Numbered from the stretch's first letter, positions 29,823 to 40,610 are shown. The stretch: DNA of 64,000 nt from Enterococcus innesii (GCA_018982785.1 JAHHEN010000001.1:372001-436000); one strand, 5' to 3'. Numbers and translations: made by a program. Notes: a model not told the origin generated them from the sequence alone.

Positions 29823-30640
29823 TTATAGTACTGCTAACGTTTCTTTGATCAACGCTTTAAATTCTGCCTTGACCCGTTCCGTCGTTTCCACGACTTCTTC
29901 ATGATTCAAGCTCGCTTGCATACCAGCAGCCAAGTTTGTGATACAAGAAACTCCTAAGACTTTCAAGCCACTGTGAACAGCAACGATCACTTCCGGGACA
30001 GTCGACATACCGACAGCATCGGCGCCGATCGTCCGAGCAAAGCGGATCTCTGCTGGCGTTTCATACGTAGGACCTGAGAAGCCCATATAGACGCCTTCTT
30101 TTAAGTGCAATCCTTTTGATGCACCAACTTTTTGTGCCGCTTCCCGATAAGGCAAATGGTAGGCTTGGCTCATATCTGGGAAACGTGGACCCATTTCTTC
30201 TTCGTTTTCACCAATCAGTGGGTTGTCCCCCATAAAGTTGATTTGATCGGTGATCAACATCAAGTCTCCCGGCTGGAAGCTTTCGTTTACGCCGCCACAG
30301 GCATTGGTCACGACTAAAGAGTGAGCTTTCAATGCCGCCATCACACGGACGGGGTAAGTAACCGTCTGCATCGAATGGCCTTCATAATAATGGAATCGTC
30401 CTTGCATCGCTAAGACTTTTTCCCAGCTAATGTTCCATAGACCAATTGTCCTGCATGACCAACCACTGTCGAAACAGGAAAATGCGGGATATCGTTGTAA
30501 GGCAACACGATTGGGTTTTCGATCTCATCGGCTAATTCACCTAAGCCAGATCCTAAAATCAAGCCAAATTCCACTTCACCGACGCCGCTTTCTTGAATAA
30601 ATGCCGTTGTTTCTTGTAATTTCTCATGTAACGTTGTCAT
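29823..30640 (-). CDS. punA: Purine-nucleoside phosphorylase, trimeric type, interrupted by a -1 frameshift
   Basis: Acts on guanosine/inosine. The N-terminal part ([14 protein letters not shown] to YGTLAGKK, with phosphate-binding [10 protein letters not shown]) and the C-terminal part ([43 protein letters not shown]) are both standard but in different frames. The break is at a run of five A (T at 30417-30421). A sixth A gives [17 protein letters not shown] and a 272-residue protein. A homopolymer base-call error is the simplest reading. Lies 10 bp after deoB. Confidence 0.9.
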
Positions 30641-30650
30641 TTCATCACCT

Positions 30651-31817
30651 CTAGTTTAAATGTTGTAAAAAGCTTGTTCCGTTTTCTGTAGCTGAAACAC
30701 CAAAGTTTTCAGCGATCGTTGCGGAAATATCCGCATAGTAGCCTTGTGGCAATTTGCCTTGGCCTTGGAATTTCTTGCTGTACGCTAATAATGGCACATA
30801 TTCTCTCGTGTGATCCGTTCCCGTAAAGGTTGGGTCATTGCCGTGGTCAGCTGTGATCAACAACAGATCCTCGTCTCCCATTGCTTCTAAAAGTTCTGGA
30901 ATACGCAAATCAAAATCTTCAATGGCATGAGCATACCCTACAACATCGCGACGGTGACCATAAAGCGCATCGAAGTCGACCAAGTTCGTAAAGCTTAGAC
31001 CCATAAAGTCTTGTTTCATCACCTTCAGTAACTGATCCACACCGTCCATATTGCTCTTCGTCCGTACAGAATCGGTGATTCCTTGTCCGTTGAAGATATC
31101 ATTGATCTTCCCAACGGCGATCACGTCTTTTCCAGCTTCTTTCAAGGAATCTAATACTGTATGGCCAAATGGATCGAGTGCGTAGTCATGACGATTGCTC
31201 GTACGAGTAAAGTTTCCAGGCTCACCGACATACGGACGCGCGATGATGCGGCCGATCATATATGGCTCATCTTTCGTGATGTCCCGAACGTACTGACAAA
31301 TACGATACAATTCTTCTAATGGAATGATTTCCTCATGCGCAGCGATCTGCAACACTGGATCAGCCGAGGTGTAAACGATCAGATCCCCGGTCTTCATTTG
31401 ATGTTCGCCGAAGTCATCAATGACTGCTGTCCCTGAATACGGCGCATTGCAGACGATTTTACGTCCAGAGAATGCTTCGATCTGTTGCAACAATTCATCG
31501 GGAAACCCATCGGGAAATACGCGGAAAGGTTTTTGGATATTCAAGCCCATGATCTCCCAGTGCCCCGTCATCGTATCTTTCCCAACGGAAACTTCTTCCA
31601 ATTTGGTTGCATACCCATCATGGTCAGCTACCGCCTTCACGCCTTCTAAAGGACGGATCGTCCCTAGGCCTAATTGTTCCAAGTGAGGGATCGTCAAGCC
31701 TGCTTCTTTTGCAATATGGCCTAACGTATCTGAACCGACATCACCAAAAGCTGCCGCATCAGGTGCTTCACCAATTCCGACTGAATCCATCACGATCAAG
31801 TGTACACGTTTAAACAT
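30651..31817 (-). CDS. deoB: Phosphopentomutase
   Basis: Converts (deoxy)ribose 1-phosphate, the product of the phosphorylases, to the 5-phosphate. 388 residues of the alkaline phosphatase superfamily. [20 protein letters not shown], the catalytic Thr region [16 protein letters not shown], and [20 protein letters not shown] (metal site) are intact. First gene of deoB-punA-deoD after the nup terminator. Confidence 0.97.
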   Translation of the reverse strand: MFKRVHLIVMDSVGIGEAPDAAAFGDVGSDTLGHIAKEAGLTIPHLEQLGLGTIRPLEGVKAVADHDGYATKLEEVSVGKDTMTGHWEIMGLNIQKPFRVFPDGFPDELLQQIEAFSGRKIVCNAPYSGTAVIDDFGEHQMKTGDLIVYTSADPVLQIAAHEEIIPLEELYRICQYVRDITKDEPYMIGRIIARPYVGEPGNFTRTSNRHDYALDPFGHTVLDSLKEAGKDVIAVGKINDIFNGQGITDSVRTKSNMDGVDQLLKVMKQDFMGLSFTNLVDFDALYGHRRDVVGYAHAIEDFDLRIPELLEAMGDEDLLLITADHGNDPTFTGTDHTREYVPLLAYSKKFQGQGKLPQGYYADISATIAENFGVSATENGTSFLQHLN

Positions 31818-31947
31818 TCTATTCCCTACTTTCTTTATTTTATGCTTTTACAAGCGGATCTACTACCTCTATCATACTAAACTTAAGCAAAAATTGCGCT
31901 GGGTTGCTTTGGAAATTTCCTGATGCGTTCCTTTCACCCAGAGGATA

Positions 31948-31999
31948 GAAAAAGGGCAGGACACAGCAACACATTCATGTCCCATAGCCCCACCCTTTC
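31948..31999 (-). terminator. Terminator after nupC
   Basis: Read on the minus strand, GAAAGGGTGGGGC (31987-31999) faces TGCCCTTTTTC (31949-31959); an inner GGGACA/TGTCC stem extends it and a T5 run ends it. It separates the pdp-to-nupC unit from deoB-punA-deoD. Confidence 0.7.
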
Positions 32000-32011
32000 A
32001 TACTGAAAAAA

Positions 32012-32965
32012 TTATTTAGATTTAATGTAGTTCTTCCCGTTAGCTTTCGGACCAGCGGCTTTTCCAAGGAAAAGAACGAGCACGATGATCGTCAAGGCAT
32101 AAGGCGCAGCTTGTAAGTAAACCGCTGGAATGGAAGAGATGATTGGCAATTGGCCACCTACGATACTGATGTTTTGCGCGAAACCGAAGAAAATCGCTGC
32201 GCCCATCGCACCAAGTGGATTCCATTTACCAAAGATCATCGCAGCCATCGAGATAAACCCTTGACCGGCGATCGTTGTCACGGCAAAGCGACCCGCGATC
32301 GATTGAGCAAACAAGGCACCGCCCATCCCGCCAAGGAATCCAGAGATCAAGACGCCTGAGTAGCGCATCACGTAAACATTGATCCCTAAGGTATCAGCTG
32401 CTTGTGGATGCTCACCGACAGAACGAAGACGCAACCCAAAGCGTGTTTTGAAAATCACGAACCACGCGATCACTGAGATCAAAATAGCGAAGTACGCCGG
32501 TAAGAATGTTTGATTAAAGAAAATCGGGCCAATGATAGGAATATCTTTAAGAATCGGGAAATTGAAATACCCCAATGTCCGTTGGATGTTATCCGTTTGC
32601 CCTTTGTTGTAGATCGCTTTGACTAAGAACACGGCCAAAGCTGGTGCCATCAAGTTCATCACCGTACCACTGATGATGTGGTCGGCACGGAAGTTGATGG
32701 TTGCCACCGCATGCAGCAAGGAGAAAACCACACCGACAAGTCCGCCGACGAGCATCCCTAACCACGGTGTCCACGCACCGAATTGTGACGCAAATTCAAT
32801 ATTGAAAACAATCGAGCTAAAAGCACCCATAACCATGATTCCTTCAAGACCCACGTTAACGATCCCGCTTCGCTCTGAGAACACGCCACCTAGCGCCGTC
32901 AAAATCAGAGGAGACGCATAAATCAATGTTTGAGTGACGATCGAAGAAATTAAACTAATATCCAT
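32012..32965 (-). CDS. nupC: Nucleoside ABC transporter permease (NupC/YufQ type)
   Basis: 317 residues, about nine hydrophobic segments, of the branched-chain-amino-acid-type permease superfamily. TLIYASPLILTALGGVFSER and SGIVNVGLEGIMVMGAFSS are family features. Partner of the preceding permease in a BmpA-NupABC importer for purine and pyrimidine nucleosides. Its ATG overlaps the nupB stop (TAATG). Confidence 0.92.
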   Translation of the reverse strand: MDISLISSIVTQTLIYASPLILTALGGVFSERSGIVNVGLEGIMVMGAFSSIVFNIEFASQFGAWTPWLGMLVGGLVGVVFSLLHAVATINFRADHIISGTVMNLMAPALAVFLVKAIYNKGQTDNIQRTLGYFNFPILKDIPIIGPIFFNQTFLPAYFAILISVIAWFVIFKTRFGLRLRSVGEHPQAADTLGINVYVMRYSGVLISGFLGGMGGALFAQSIAGRFAVTTIAGQGFISMAAMIFGKWNPLGAMGAAIFFGFAQNISIVGGQLPIISSIPAVYLQAAPYALTIIVLVLFLGKAAGPKANGKNYIKSK

Positions 32966-34124
32966 TAGATGGTTCCTCCTTCCTGATCTTGATCGTTTGG
33001 TTGGGCTTCAATCTCCTGTACGACCAGCGCTTCTTTTTTGCCGTCAAAGATTTTTGCCAACAAGAAACGAATCACAAAACTGATCGCTACGAAGAAAATA
33101 ATAATTGCGATATTAACATCAACTAATTCAGATGGAATACCTGCAAACTGCATGCCTTGTCCACCTAATTTCAAAATACTGAACAAGAGGGCTGAAAGCA
33201 AGATTCCGATCGATGAGCCGCTTCCTAACAAGGATACAGCCATACCGTCAAACCCGATGCTTAATGATGACCCTTGAACGAAGAAGTTTTCAAACGTTCC
33301 TAGTCCTTGAACAACTCCACCTAATCCGGCAAGTGTCCCAGAGATGATCATGGAGATAATGATCGTCCGTTTGCTACTCATCCCCGCATATTCAGAAGCG
33401 CTTGGGTTCAAGCCCACCGCGCGGATCTCATAACCAAGAGTGGTTTTTTCATCAAGAACCAAACCAAAACTAAGAAGATCAAGGCTAAGAAGATCCCTAA
33501 GTTCAAGCGAGAGTTGCTCGTGATGCTTGCTAGAAACGGCGTCTGCATGGAGGCATTTTCCCCCACCATTTTCGTGACCCCTTTTGTCGTGATCATGGAT
33601 TCACTCATCACATTATTGACTAAATGGTTCCCCGTATAAAGCAAGATATAGTTCATCATGATCGTTACGATGACTTCACTTGTTCCAAAGAATGCCCGGA
33701 GGAAACCAGGAATCGCAGCTGCGATCGCCCCGCATAAAGCCCCTACGATCACGGCTAATGGCAAGACCACCAACCGAGGCGCATCTGGCATCGCTAGCGC
33801 GACCCAGATACTGGCAACCCAACCTGCTAGCGCTTGACCAGAAAGACCGATATTGAAGAATCCGGCTGAGTTTGCAACGGCAAACCCCAGAGCGGTAAAG
33901 ATCAATGGTCCTGCTGTAACAAAAATCTCACCAATGTTGCGGGCATTTAACCCACCTGTTTGTCCGTTGATAAAAACGGTCCGAAACATTTGTGTATACC
34001 CTGTGATTGGGCTGTAGCCGAAGGCCGCCATGATGATCCCGCCAAGGACGAATCCCAACAAGACAGCGATGATCGGCACTAATATATTGCGGATCTTTTC
34101 TTTGCGGTTATTCAACCGAACCAC
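32965..34124 (-). CDS. nupB: Nucleoside ABC transporter permease (NupB/YufP type), interrupted by a -1 frameshift
   Basis: The N-terminal part (VRLNNRKEKIRNILVPII, then GYSPITGYTQMFRTVF and GFAVANSAGFFNIGLSGQ) and the C-terminal part (GYEIRAVGLNPSASEYAGM onward) form one permease of about 386 residues but are in different frames. The break is at a run of six A (T at 33444-33449). Seven A gives LMKKTTLGYEIRAVG. A homopolymer base error is likely. Start is GTG 34124 with GGAGG six nt upstream, overlapping nupA by 17 bp. Confidence 0.9.
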
Positions 34125-35718
34125 CTACTTCCTCCATTTGCAGCTCTCGTCTTGCTTCCTCCAAGGAGTACCCTGCCATCAACAAGCCAAGCTCTTTCTC
34201 TGATGTTTCTTTCGGATCAACGACCCCAACGATCTCACCAGCATGAATAACAGCAATGCGGTCTGATACATTCAAAATTTCATCTAATTCAAAGCTGACT
34301 AACAATACCGCTTTGAACTTATCCCGCTGTTCAATCAAGCGTTTGTGGATAAATTCGATCGCTCCAACATCCAACCCACGGGTCGGATTGGCAACGATCA
34401 ATAGATCAGGATCGCGGCTGATTTCTCGTGCGATGATCGCTTTTTGTTGATTCCCGCCGGACAATGCCCGTGCTGGTACGATCTCGTTGACTGTTCGTAC
34501 GTCAAATTCTTGAATCAAATCACGAGCAAACTCGTTGATCTCTCCATAATCCAAGACACCTGCATTACTCAAAGGTTTTTTGTAGTAGGTTTGTAAGGCG
34601 ATGTTTTCTGATAACATCATATCCAAGACAAGTCCGTATTTGTGACGGTCTTCTGGCACATGGCCAACGCCAGCTTCGGTGACTTTCCGAGGCTTGAAGT
34701 TGGTGATGTCATCGCCATTCAGCAAGACCCTGCCACTTTCGACTTTCCGTAAACCAGTGATGGCTTGTAACAGCTCTGATTGCCCATTGCCATCGATACC
34801 AGCAATCCCCAATACTTCACCTGCACGTACTTCTAAGCTTAAGTTTTTGACTGCTTCTAAGCCGCGGTTTTCTTTTACGACTAAGTTTTCAACAGAAAGC
34901 ACGACTTCTTTTGGTGACGCCTCTTTCTTCGGTGTCTTGAAGGACACAGAACGACCAACCATCATATCGGCCAACTGTTGTGAGCTGACGTCTTTGACAT
35001 TGACAGTGCCGATCCCTTGCCCCCGACGGATAACTGTACAACGGTCTGCCACCGCTTTGATCTCATCCAGTTTGTGGGTGATCAAGATGATCGATTTCCC
35101 TTCACGCACCAATCCGCGCATGATCTCGATCAGCTCTTCGATTTCTTGCGGTGTCAAAACTGCCGTTGGTTCATCAAAAATCAGTACATCTGCGCCGCGG
35201 TAAAGAGTCTTCAAGATCTCTACCCGTTGTTCCATCCCAACAGAGATGTCACGCACATAAGCATCCGGATCAACCGATAAACCATATTGTTCAGAAACTT
35301 TTTTGATTTCTTTGCGGGCTTTCTTGCGATCTAACACACCGAGATGATGTGGTTCGCTCCCCAAAATGATATTTTCTGTTACAGTAAAGGCGTCTACCAG
35401 CATGAAATGCTGATGCACCATACCGATCCCCAATTTGTTTGCTGCGGTCGGACTCGTGATATTCACTTTTTCACCATTCATCCAGATCTCACCAGATGTT
35501 GGTTCCAATAATCCTGACAGCATATTCATTAAGGTCGACTTGCCCGCTCCATTTTCACCAAGCAATGCGTGGATTTCTCCTGGCCTTACTTGCAAGTTGA
35601 CATCGTCATTGGCTTTGAACGTTCCAAACTCTTTGGTGATATGACGCATTTCTACAACATATTTTTCCTCAGCCAAATTACTCACATCCTTACTTTCTAA
35701 TTCGCTTATACAAACCAT
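34108..35718 (-). CDS. nupA: Nucleoside ABC transporter ATP-binding protein (NupA/YufO type)
   Basis: 536 residues with two fused ABC domains. Domain 1 has GENGAGKSTLMNMLSGLLEP, signature VGMEQRVEI and LIFDEPTAVL. Domain 2 has the degenerate Walker A GIDGNGQSELLQ and signature ALSGGNQQKAIIAREI, the pattern of sugar/nucleoside importers. The ATG at 35718 is used, but a TTG at 35676 (LAEEKYVVEM) with AAGGA upstream is a good alternative start. It precedes nupB by overlap. Confidence 0.93.
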   Translation of the reverse strand: MVCISELESKDVSNLAEEKYVVEMRHITKEFGTFKANDDVNLQVRPGEIHALLGENGAGKSTLMNMLSGLLEPTSGEIWMNGEKVNITSPTAANKLGIGMVHQHFMLVDAFTVTENIILGSEPHHLGVLDRKKARKEIKKVSEQYGLSVDPDAYVRDISVGMEQRVEILKTLYRGADVLIFDEPTAVLTPQEIEELIEIMRGLVREGKSIILITHKLDEIKAVADRCTVIRRGQGIGTVNVKDVSSQQLADMMVGRSVSFKTPKKEASPKEVVLSVENLVVKENRGLEAVKNLSLEVRAGEVLGIAGIDGNGQSELLQAITGLRKVESGRVLLNGDDITNFKPRKVTEAGVGHVPEDRHKYGLVLDMMLSENIALQTYYKKPLSNAGVLDYGEINEFARDLIQEFDVRTVNEIVPARALSGGNQQKAIIAREISRDPDLLIVANPTRGLDVGAIEFIHKRLIEQRDKFKAVLLVSFELDEILNVSDRIAVIHAGEIVGVVDPKETSEKELGLLMAGYSLEEARRELQMEEVGGSVE

Positions 35719-35813
35719 TCGTCATGTCAAAAAAATAATTGCTATTGCTTAGGATGATTACTATCCTCATGAAAACCCATAGCTTTCATCAACATAGTAA
35801 TCCAACAACGATC

Positions 35814-35838
35814 ATCTTGCCCTAAGCTAGGGCAAGAT
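35814..35838 (-). other. Intercistronic hairpin between bmpA and nupA
   Basis: ATCTTGCCCTA and TAGGGCAAGAT form a perfect 11-bp stem with a 3-nt loop, 18 bp past the bmpA stop and without a T tract. Hairpins at this place after binding-protein genes commonly stabilise the upstream message so that the binding protein is made in excess over the membrane parts. Confidence 0.65.
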
Positions 35839-35855
35839 AACCGAAAAGCATAACT

Positions 35856-36973
35856 TTATTTTTCAGGTGTTTCTGGTACTTCTACTTTGCCGTCGATTAC
35901 GTCTTGTTTCGCTGTTTCGATCGCTGCTTTGGCATCATCTGAAAGGAATCCTTCAGTAATGTCTACACCACCATCTTTCAAGCCGTAAACAATGTGTTCG
36001 CCGCCAGGGAAGTTGTCTTCTAACGCACGAGTTGAGATATCTTGAACCGCTGCGCCAACACCTTTCAATGTTGAAGCCAATGTGAAGTTATCTTCTTTGC
36101 CGTCAGCAGTTGTGAAATTACCTTCGTCTTGTTGATCGCTATCTACACCGATGACCCAAACTTTTTTGTCTTCTAGGTCTGCTTCGTTCAATTGTTCATT
36201 GATTGCTTTTGCTTCTTGGAAGACACCTGCACCAGTACCGCCAGATGCGTGGAAGATTACGTCAGCGCCGCCTTGATACATTGAAGCTGCCAATGCTTTC
36301 CCTTTTGCAGGATCACCAAATGATGCTGCATATTGAGAATCAATTGTAATTTCTTTGCCTAATTTTTCAGCTGCGTCTTGAACGCCCTTCGTGAAACCAG
36401 CTTCGAAACGGTCGATAACGACGCCTTCTTCACCACCGATGAAGCCGACTTTGTTTGTTTTGGTTGTATACGCTGCAGCATAACCAGCTAAGTAAGCTGC
36501 TTCGTTATCTTTAAATGTTGCTGAAACAACGTTGTCTTTGCCTTCGATCACATCATCAATGATCCCGAATTGTGTATCAGGGTTTTGGTCAGCTGCTGCT
36601 GCGATTGAATCTTTCAATAAGTAACCCACACCGAAAATCGTTTTGAAACCATTTTGAACGGCACCATTTACGTTGGTTGTGTATTCTGAAGCTTCATTTG
36701 ATTGCACGTAGTCATAACCACCAGCACCGCGAGCGATCCCGTGTTCTTCCCCCATGCTTCTAAGCCTTCCCATGCGGATTGGTTGAATGAACGGTCATCC
36801 ACCCCACCGATATCGGTAACGATTGCGACACTATGCGCTGCATCAGTCGTACCGTCTGCAGAACCTCCGCCAGTTGAATCAGTTGAACCTGAATTTCCTC
36901 CGCCACAAGCACCAAGTAAAGTCAACCCAGCTACTGCAACAATACCTAAACTAAATAATTTTGCTTTTTTCAT
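35856..36973 (-). CDS. bmpA: Nucleoside-binding lipoprotein (BMP family), interrupted by a -1 frameshift
   Basis: Surface receptor of the nucleoside importer. The start MKKAKLFSLGIVAVAG at 36973 (AGGGGGC upstream) leads into a lipoprotein signal peptide with lipobox LLGAC followed by a Gly/Ser linker. HSVAIVTDIGGVDDRSFNQS and GFKTIFGVGYLLKDSIAAAA are BMP/Med motifs. The frame breaks at about 36746-36755 (minus strand GGGGGAAGAAC). One more A gives AWGKEHGIARGAGG and a protein of about 372 residues. Lies 63 bp after cdd. Confidence 0.9.
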
Positions 36974-37036
36974 TGCTGTAAAGCCCCCTAAAAATATAGT
37001 TTTTTTCAACAGCCGCATCGACTGAATGAACATGGT

Positions 37037-37435
37037 TTATAAATCTTTGTTCGTGAAGTAATAAGGCAATAGGCCTTCTACCGTGGTTTCTTTGATGACA
37101 CCATCATCGCCGACTAAGGTCACCGGCATATCTGGCGCACAAAATTCCACCATGACCTGGCGGCAAGCACCGCAAGGAGAGATCGGTTCTGGCGTATGAC
37201 CCGCCACAACCAAATGTTGAAACTCTTTTTCGCCTTCAGAAACGGCTTTGAAAAAAGCGGTTCGTTCTGCGCAATTTGTTAAGCCATATGAGGCATTTTC
37301 AATGTTGATCCCTTGATATATCGTACCATTTTTGGCAACGAGACAAGCACCGACCGGAAACTTAGAGTACGGCACATACGCTTTATCTAAGGCGGAAACG
37401 GCGGTGTCGATCCACTCTTTTTTCGCTATTGTCAT
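37037..37435 (-). CDS. cdd: Cytidine deaminase
   Basis: 132 residues, zinc enzyme converting cytidine/deoxycytidine to uridine/deoxyuridine. YVPYSKFPVGACLVAKNG, the catalytic NCAERTAFF (Cys ligand, Glu) and SPCGACRQVMVEF (two Cys ligands) give the tetrameric three-cysteine type. Between deoC and bmpA in the nucleoside operon. Confidence 0.97.
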   Translation of the reverse strand: MTIAKKEWIDTAVSALDKAYVPYSKFPVGACLVAKNGTIYQGINIENASYGLTNCAERTAFFKAVSEGEKEFQHLVVAGHTPEPISPCGACRQVMVEFCAPDMPVTLVGDDGVIKETTVEGLLPYYFTNKDL

Positions 37436-37489
37436 TGTCTTCCCCGCTCTTATTTTTATTTTTTGCTACTTTACTTAATAATGCTAAGC

Positions 37490-38152
37490 TTAGTAGCCAG
37501 CACCTGTTGAGCCAGTCACGATGGCAACACTTGCGCTTGTTCCTAAGCGGTTTGCGCCCGCTTCGACCATAGCTGCAGCTTCTGCTTCGTTGTGGATACC
37601 ACCGGAAGCTTTGACACCCATTTCTGGTCCTACTGTTTCACGCATCAAGCGAACATCTTCAACGACTGCCCCACCAGTTGAAAAGCCAGTTGAGGTTTTC
37701 ACGAAATCTGCACCGGCTGCTTTGGCTAATTCACAGGCTTTGACGATTTCTTCGTTGTCTAATAACGCTGTTTCAATGATTACTTTGACAAGCGCTTTGT
37801 CTTTGGCCGCTTCAACGACTGCTTCGATGTCTGCTTGAACTTTTTTGTATTGTTTTGATTTCAAGGCACCTACGTTGATTACCATATCGACTTCATCTGC
37901 GCCGTTTTTGATCGCATCTGTTGTTTCATAAGCTTTGACCTCAGATGTGTTTGCCCCTAAAGGAAAACCGATCACGGTACAAACAGCCGTTGGTTCGCCT
38001 TGTAATTTTTCTGCTGCTAATGAAACCCACGTTGGATTGATGCAGACAGAATAGAAGTGATAGGTTTTTGCCTCTTCGATGATTCGTAAAACATCTTCCT
38101 CCGTTGCGTCTGCTTTCAAAATCGTGTGGTCGATCATGCGATTCAATTCCAT
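37490..38152 (-). CDS. deoC: Deoxyribose-phosphate aldolase
   Basis: Splits deoxyribose 5-phosphate into acetaldehyde and glyceraldehyde 3-phosphate. 220 residues. [34 protein letters not shown] (Schiff-base Lys) and [13 protein letters not shown] with the second catalytic Lys are intact. Start ATG 38152 with AAGGAG nine nt upstream, not the earlier in-frame codon at 38185. 13 bp after pdp. Confidence 0.97.
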   Translation of the reverse strand: MELNRMIDHTILKADATEEDVLRIIEEAKTYHFYSVCINPTWVSLAAEKLQGEPTAVCTVIGFPLGANTSEVKAYETTDAIKNGADEVDMVINVGALKSKQYKKVQADIEAVVEAAKDKALVKVIIETALLDNEEIVKACELAKAAGADFVKTSTGFSTGGAVVEDVRLMRETVGPEMGVKASGGIHNEAEAAAMVEAGANRLGTSASVAIVTGSTGAGY

Positions 38153-38165
38153 TTTTATTCGCTCC

Positions 38166-39467
38166 TTATTCTGTAATAATGTCATGGATCAATGGCGGTT
38201 CTGCGCCATCTTCCCCAATTTCAATATTTTGGTCGATCAATGCTTTGACATCCTCGATTGCTTCGGTATTGCTATAGATCGTCAATAGCGATTCTCCTTC
38301 AGTTACGGATTCGCCAACTTTCTTATGCAATTTGATGCCCACGGCATGGTCGATGTCTTCGTCTTTGGTCTTACGACCTGCCCCTAACATCATCGCCGCG
38401 ATCCCTAGCTCATTGGCAACTAATTTCGTCACCACGCCGCTAGTTTTCGCTGGGACTTCCACTTCATATTTCGCTGTCAAAATCTTGCTCGGGTCATCGA
38501 TCACTGTAGCGTCTCCGCCTTGGTCTGTGATCATCTGTCTGAATTTTTCTAACGCTTTGCCTGAATGCAAGGCTTCTTCCAACAGTTGGCGTGCTTCTTC
38601 CAATGAATCGGCTTTTTTCGCTAAAACTACCATTTGGCTGCCCAGTGCATAGCACATTTCTTCCAAGTCTTTCGGTCCTTTTCCTTGCAGTGTCTCAATA
38701 GCTTCCACCACTTCCAAACTGTTGCCGATCGCTTCCCCTAAAGGTTGTGACATATCAGAAATGACTGCCATCGTTTGACGATTTGCCAATTTTCCGATGC
38801 GGACCATCGTTTGGGCTAAGCGTTTGGCATCCTCCAAGTTTTTCATAAAGGCGCCATCACCTGTGGTTACATCTAACACGATCGCATCGGCACCTGCCGC
38901 GATTTTTTTACTCATGATCGAGCTGGCGATCAATGGGATCGAACTAACCGTTGCCGTCACATCTCGTAAGGCATACAGTTTTTTGTCTGCAGGAGCTAAA
39001 TCTCCTGATTGACCGATCACGGCCACTTTGCTTTCATTGACTAATCGGATAAAGTCGGCTTCAGAAAGCTCGATTTTAAATCCAGGGATCGCTTCAAGCT
39101 TGTCTAACGTCCCACCAGTATAGCCTAAGCCGCGCCCAGACATTTTCGCAACTGGTACGCCAACACTAGCCACTAAGGGCGCTAAGATCAATGTGGTCGT
39201 ATCACCAACACCGCCCGTCGAATGCTTATCGACTTTGATTCCTTCAATTGAGGATAGGTCGATCACTTCACCAGAATTTGCCATTGCTAGCGTTAAGTTC
39301 GTGATCTCTTCATCTGTCATATCTACATAAAAAATAGCCATCAACAAGGCACTCATTTGATAATCTGGAATACTTCCTTCAGTATACGCAGTTACAATGT
39401 AGTCAATTTCTTCCTTCGTCAATGACTTGCCGTCACGTTTCTTTTCAATTAAATCCACCATTCGCAT
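38166..39467 (-). CDS. pdp: Pyrimidine-nucleoside phosphorylase
   Basis: 433 residues, acts on uridine, deoxyuridine and thymidine. [20 protein letters not shown], then [20 protein letters not shown] (phosphate site) and [20 protein letters not shown] are hallmark motifs. The frame opens at 39524, but GAGGG eight nt before the ATG at 39467 fits the conserved start. First structural gene of the pdp-deoC-cdd-bmpA-nupABC operon, with operator and cre-like site upstream. Confidence 0.97.
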   Translation of the reverse strand: MRMVDLIEKKRDGKSLTKEEIDYIVTAYTEGSIPDYQMSALLMAIFYVDMTDEEITNLTLAMANSGEVIDLSSIEGIKVDKHSTGGVGDTTTLILAPLVASVGVPVAKMSGRGLGYTGGTLDKLEAIPGFKIELSEADFIRLVNESKVAVIGQSGDLAPADKKLYALRDVTATVSSIPLIASSIMSKKIAAGADAIVLDVTTGDGAFMKNLEDAKRLAQTMVRIGKLANRQTMAVISDMSQPLGEAIGNSLEVVEAIETLQGKGPKDLEEMCYALGSQMVVLAKKADSLEEARQLLEEALHSGKALEKFRQMITDQGGDATVIDDPSKILTAKYEVEVPAKTSGVVTKLVANELGIAAMMLGAGRKTKDEDIDHAVGIKLHKKVGESVTEGESLLTIYSNTEAIEDVKALIDQNIEIGEDGAEPPLIHDIITE

Positions 39468-39492
39468 CGAAATGACCCTCGCTTCCTTTAAC

Positions 39493-39520
39493 ATTATACA
39501 ATAATTTTTCGTAGGGTAAA
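39493..39520 (-). promoter_or_regulatory. Promoter of the pdp-nup operon
   Basis: TTTACC (39515-39520), 16-bp spacer and a perfect TATAAT (39493-39498) preceded by TG on the minus strand, about 25 bp upstream of the pdp start. Confidence 0.75.
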
Positions 39521-39524
39521 CCAC

Positions 39525-39546
39525 TTTAGTAAAACAGTTTACTAAA
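39525..39546. promoter_or_regulatory. Operator-like perfect dyad upstream of pdp
   Basis: TTTAGTAAA and TTTACTAAA are perfect 9-bp inverted arms around ACAG, directly upstream of the -35 box. The core GTAAAACAGTTTAC resembles LacI-family operators, and the LacI-type gene lies just upstream, so this is the likely site for that regulator. Confidence 0.65.
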
Positions 39547-39559
39547 TATCGCGAAACTA

Positions 39560-39573
39560 TGAAAACACTTACA
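39560..39573 (+). promoter_or_regulatory. cre-like catabolite-response element
   Basis: TGAAAACACTTACA differs from a strong CcpA site (TGAAAACGCTTACA) only in the central base. It lies between the LacI-type gene and pdp, so glucose repression through CcpA is plausible. Confidence 0.55.
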
Positions 39574-39590
39574 AGAAGAAATATACCGCA

Positions 39591-40610
39591 TTATTTCTCG
39601 CTTGTCAATGTCTTCACGCTCTCACGAATAATTAATTTTGTATCAAAAATCTTATTTGGAATTCGCCGTGTCGGAAACTCAATGGCGTCCACTAAAAACT
39701 TCGCTGCGGTAAAACCGATCTCAAAGGTCGGCTGCATGACCGTGGTAAGCGGTGGAGTGATGTATTCCGATAATTTCAAGGCATCAAAACCGATTACCGA
39801 ATAGTCTTCGGGTACTTTTTTGCCCGCCTCATAAATCGCTTGATAACAGCCGATCGCCATAGCATCGTTGCCACAGAAGAACGCTGTGATCTCTTTGTAC
39901 TTCAATAATTCCTTCGTTGCTTCGTACCCACCAGTAACCGTTAATTCAGCATTTTCTACATATCGGCCTTTAAAAGGGATCTGATGATCCTTTAAGGCAT
40001 GGCGATAGCCATTGAACCGTTCCTCTAATTGATAGTAGCCAGTGATTTCTTTGAGCATCGCAATGTTGCGGTGACCATTTTTGATCAAATAGCTGACGGC
40101 TTGGTAGGCGCCTTCGTATTCTTTCACGATCAAACGTCCATTGTCCCGCTGATTGATCCCACGATCGACTAAAATAATTGGTCGGTCATCAAAGAACCCA
40201 CTCTTCAAGGAATAATCCTCTGGCAGCAAATGCGGCGTCGCTAATAAGATGCCATCTACCGAACGATGAGACAGTTCATTCAAATATTGAACTTCTTTTT
40301 CTTGGCTGTGGCGCGAATTGCATAACACTAGCATGTAACCTAGTGGATTGAAATAACTTTCCGCCCCTTCAATGACTTTAGAGAAAAAGAAATCCGTCAC
40401 ATCAGGCACGATCATTCCGATCGTTTTTGAATGGCGGTTGATAAGATTCGAAGCAAAAAAATCCGGCTTATAGTGATATTTATTTACGATATCTAAGACC
40501 CGCTTTCGGGTTTCTTCACTAAACCGGCTGCCTTTATTGTTTAGGATCTGCGACACGGTCGTGACAGAGACGCCAGCCATTTCAGCAATCTGTTTAATCG
40601 TCAATTTCAT
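39591..40610 (-). CDS. LacI/RbsR-family transcriptional regulator
   Basis: 339 residues. The N-terminal HTH and hinge (MKLTIKQIAEMAGVSVTTVS, QILNNKGSRFSEETRKRVLD) precede a periplasmic-binding-protein-like sensor domain (IGMIVPDVTDFFFSKVIEGA, PPLTTVMQPTFEIG). Start ATG 40610 with GAGGAG eight nt upstream; the frame is open to 40706. It lies immediately upstream of pdp on the same strand, so it probably controls nucleoside catabolism, with a (deoxy)ribose derivative or nucleoside as effector (inference). Confidence 0.85.
   Translation of the reverse strand: MKLTIKQIAEMAGVSVTTVSQILNNKGSRFSEETRKRVLDIVNKYHYKPDFFASNLINRHSKTIGMIVPDVTDFFFSKVIEGAESYFNPLGYMLVLCNSRHSQEKEVQYLNELSHRSVDGILLATPHLLPEDYSLKSGFFDDRPIILVDRGINQRDNGRLIVKEYEGAYQAVSYLIKNGHRNIAMLKEITGYYQLEERFNGYRHALKDHQIPFKGRYVENAELTVTGGYEATKELLKYKEITAFFCGNDAMAIGCYQAIYEAGKKVPEDYSVIGFDALKLSEYITPPLTTVMQPTFEIGFTAAKFLVDAIEFPTRRIPNKIFDTKLIIRESVKTLTSEK

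Noticed and set aside
34679-35203. Plus-strand frame of 174 codons opposite nupA
   Set aside because: Shadow of the ATPase gene; composition Ser/Thr-rich without domain features and no promoter or ribosome site.
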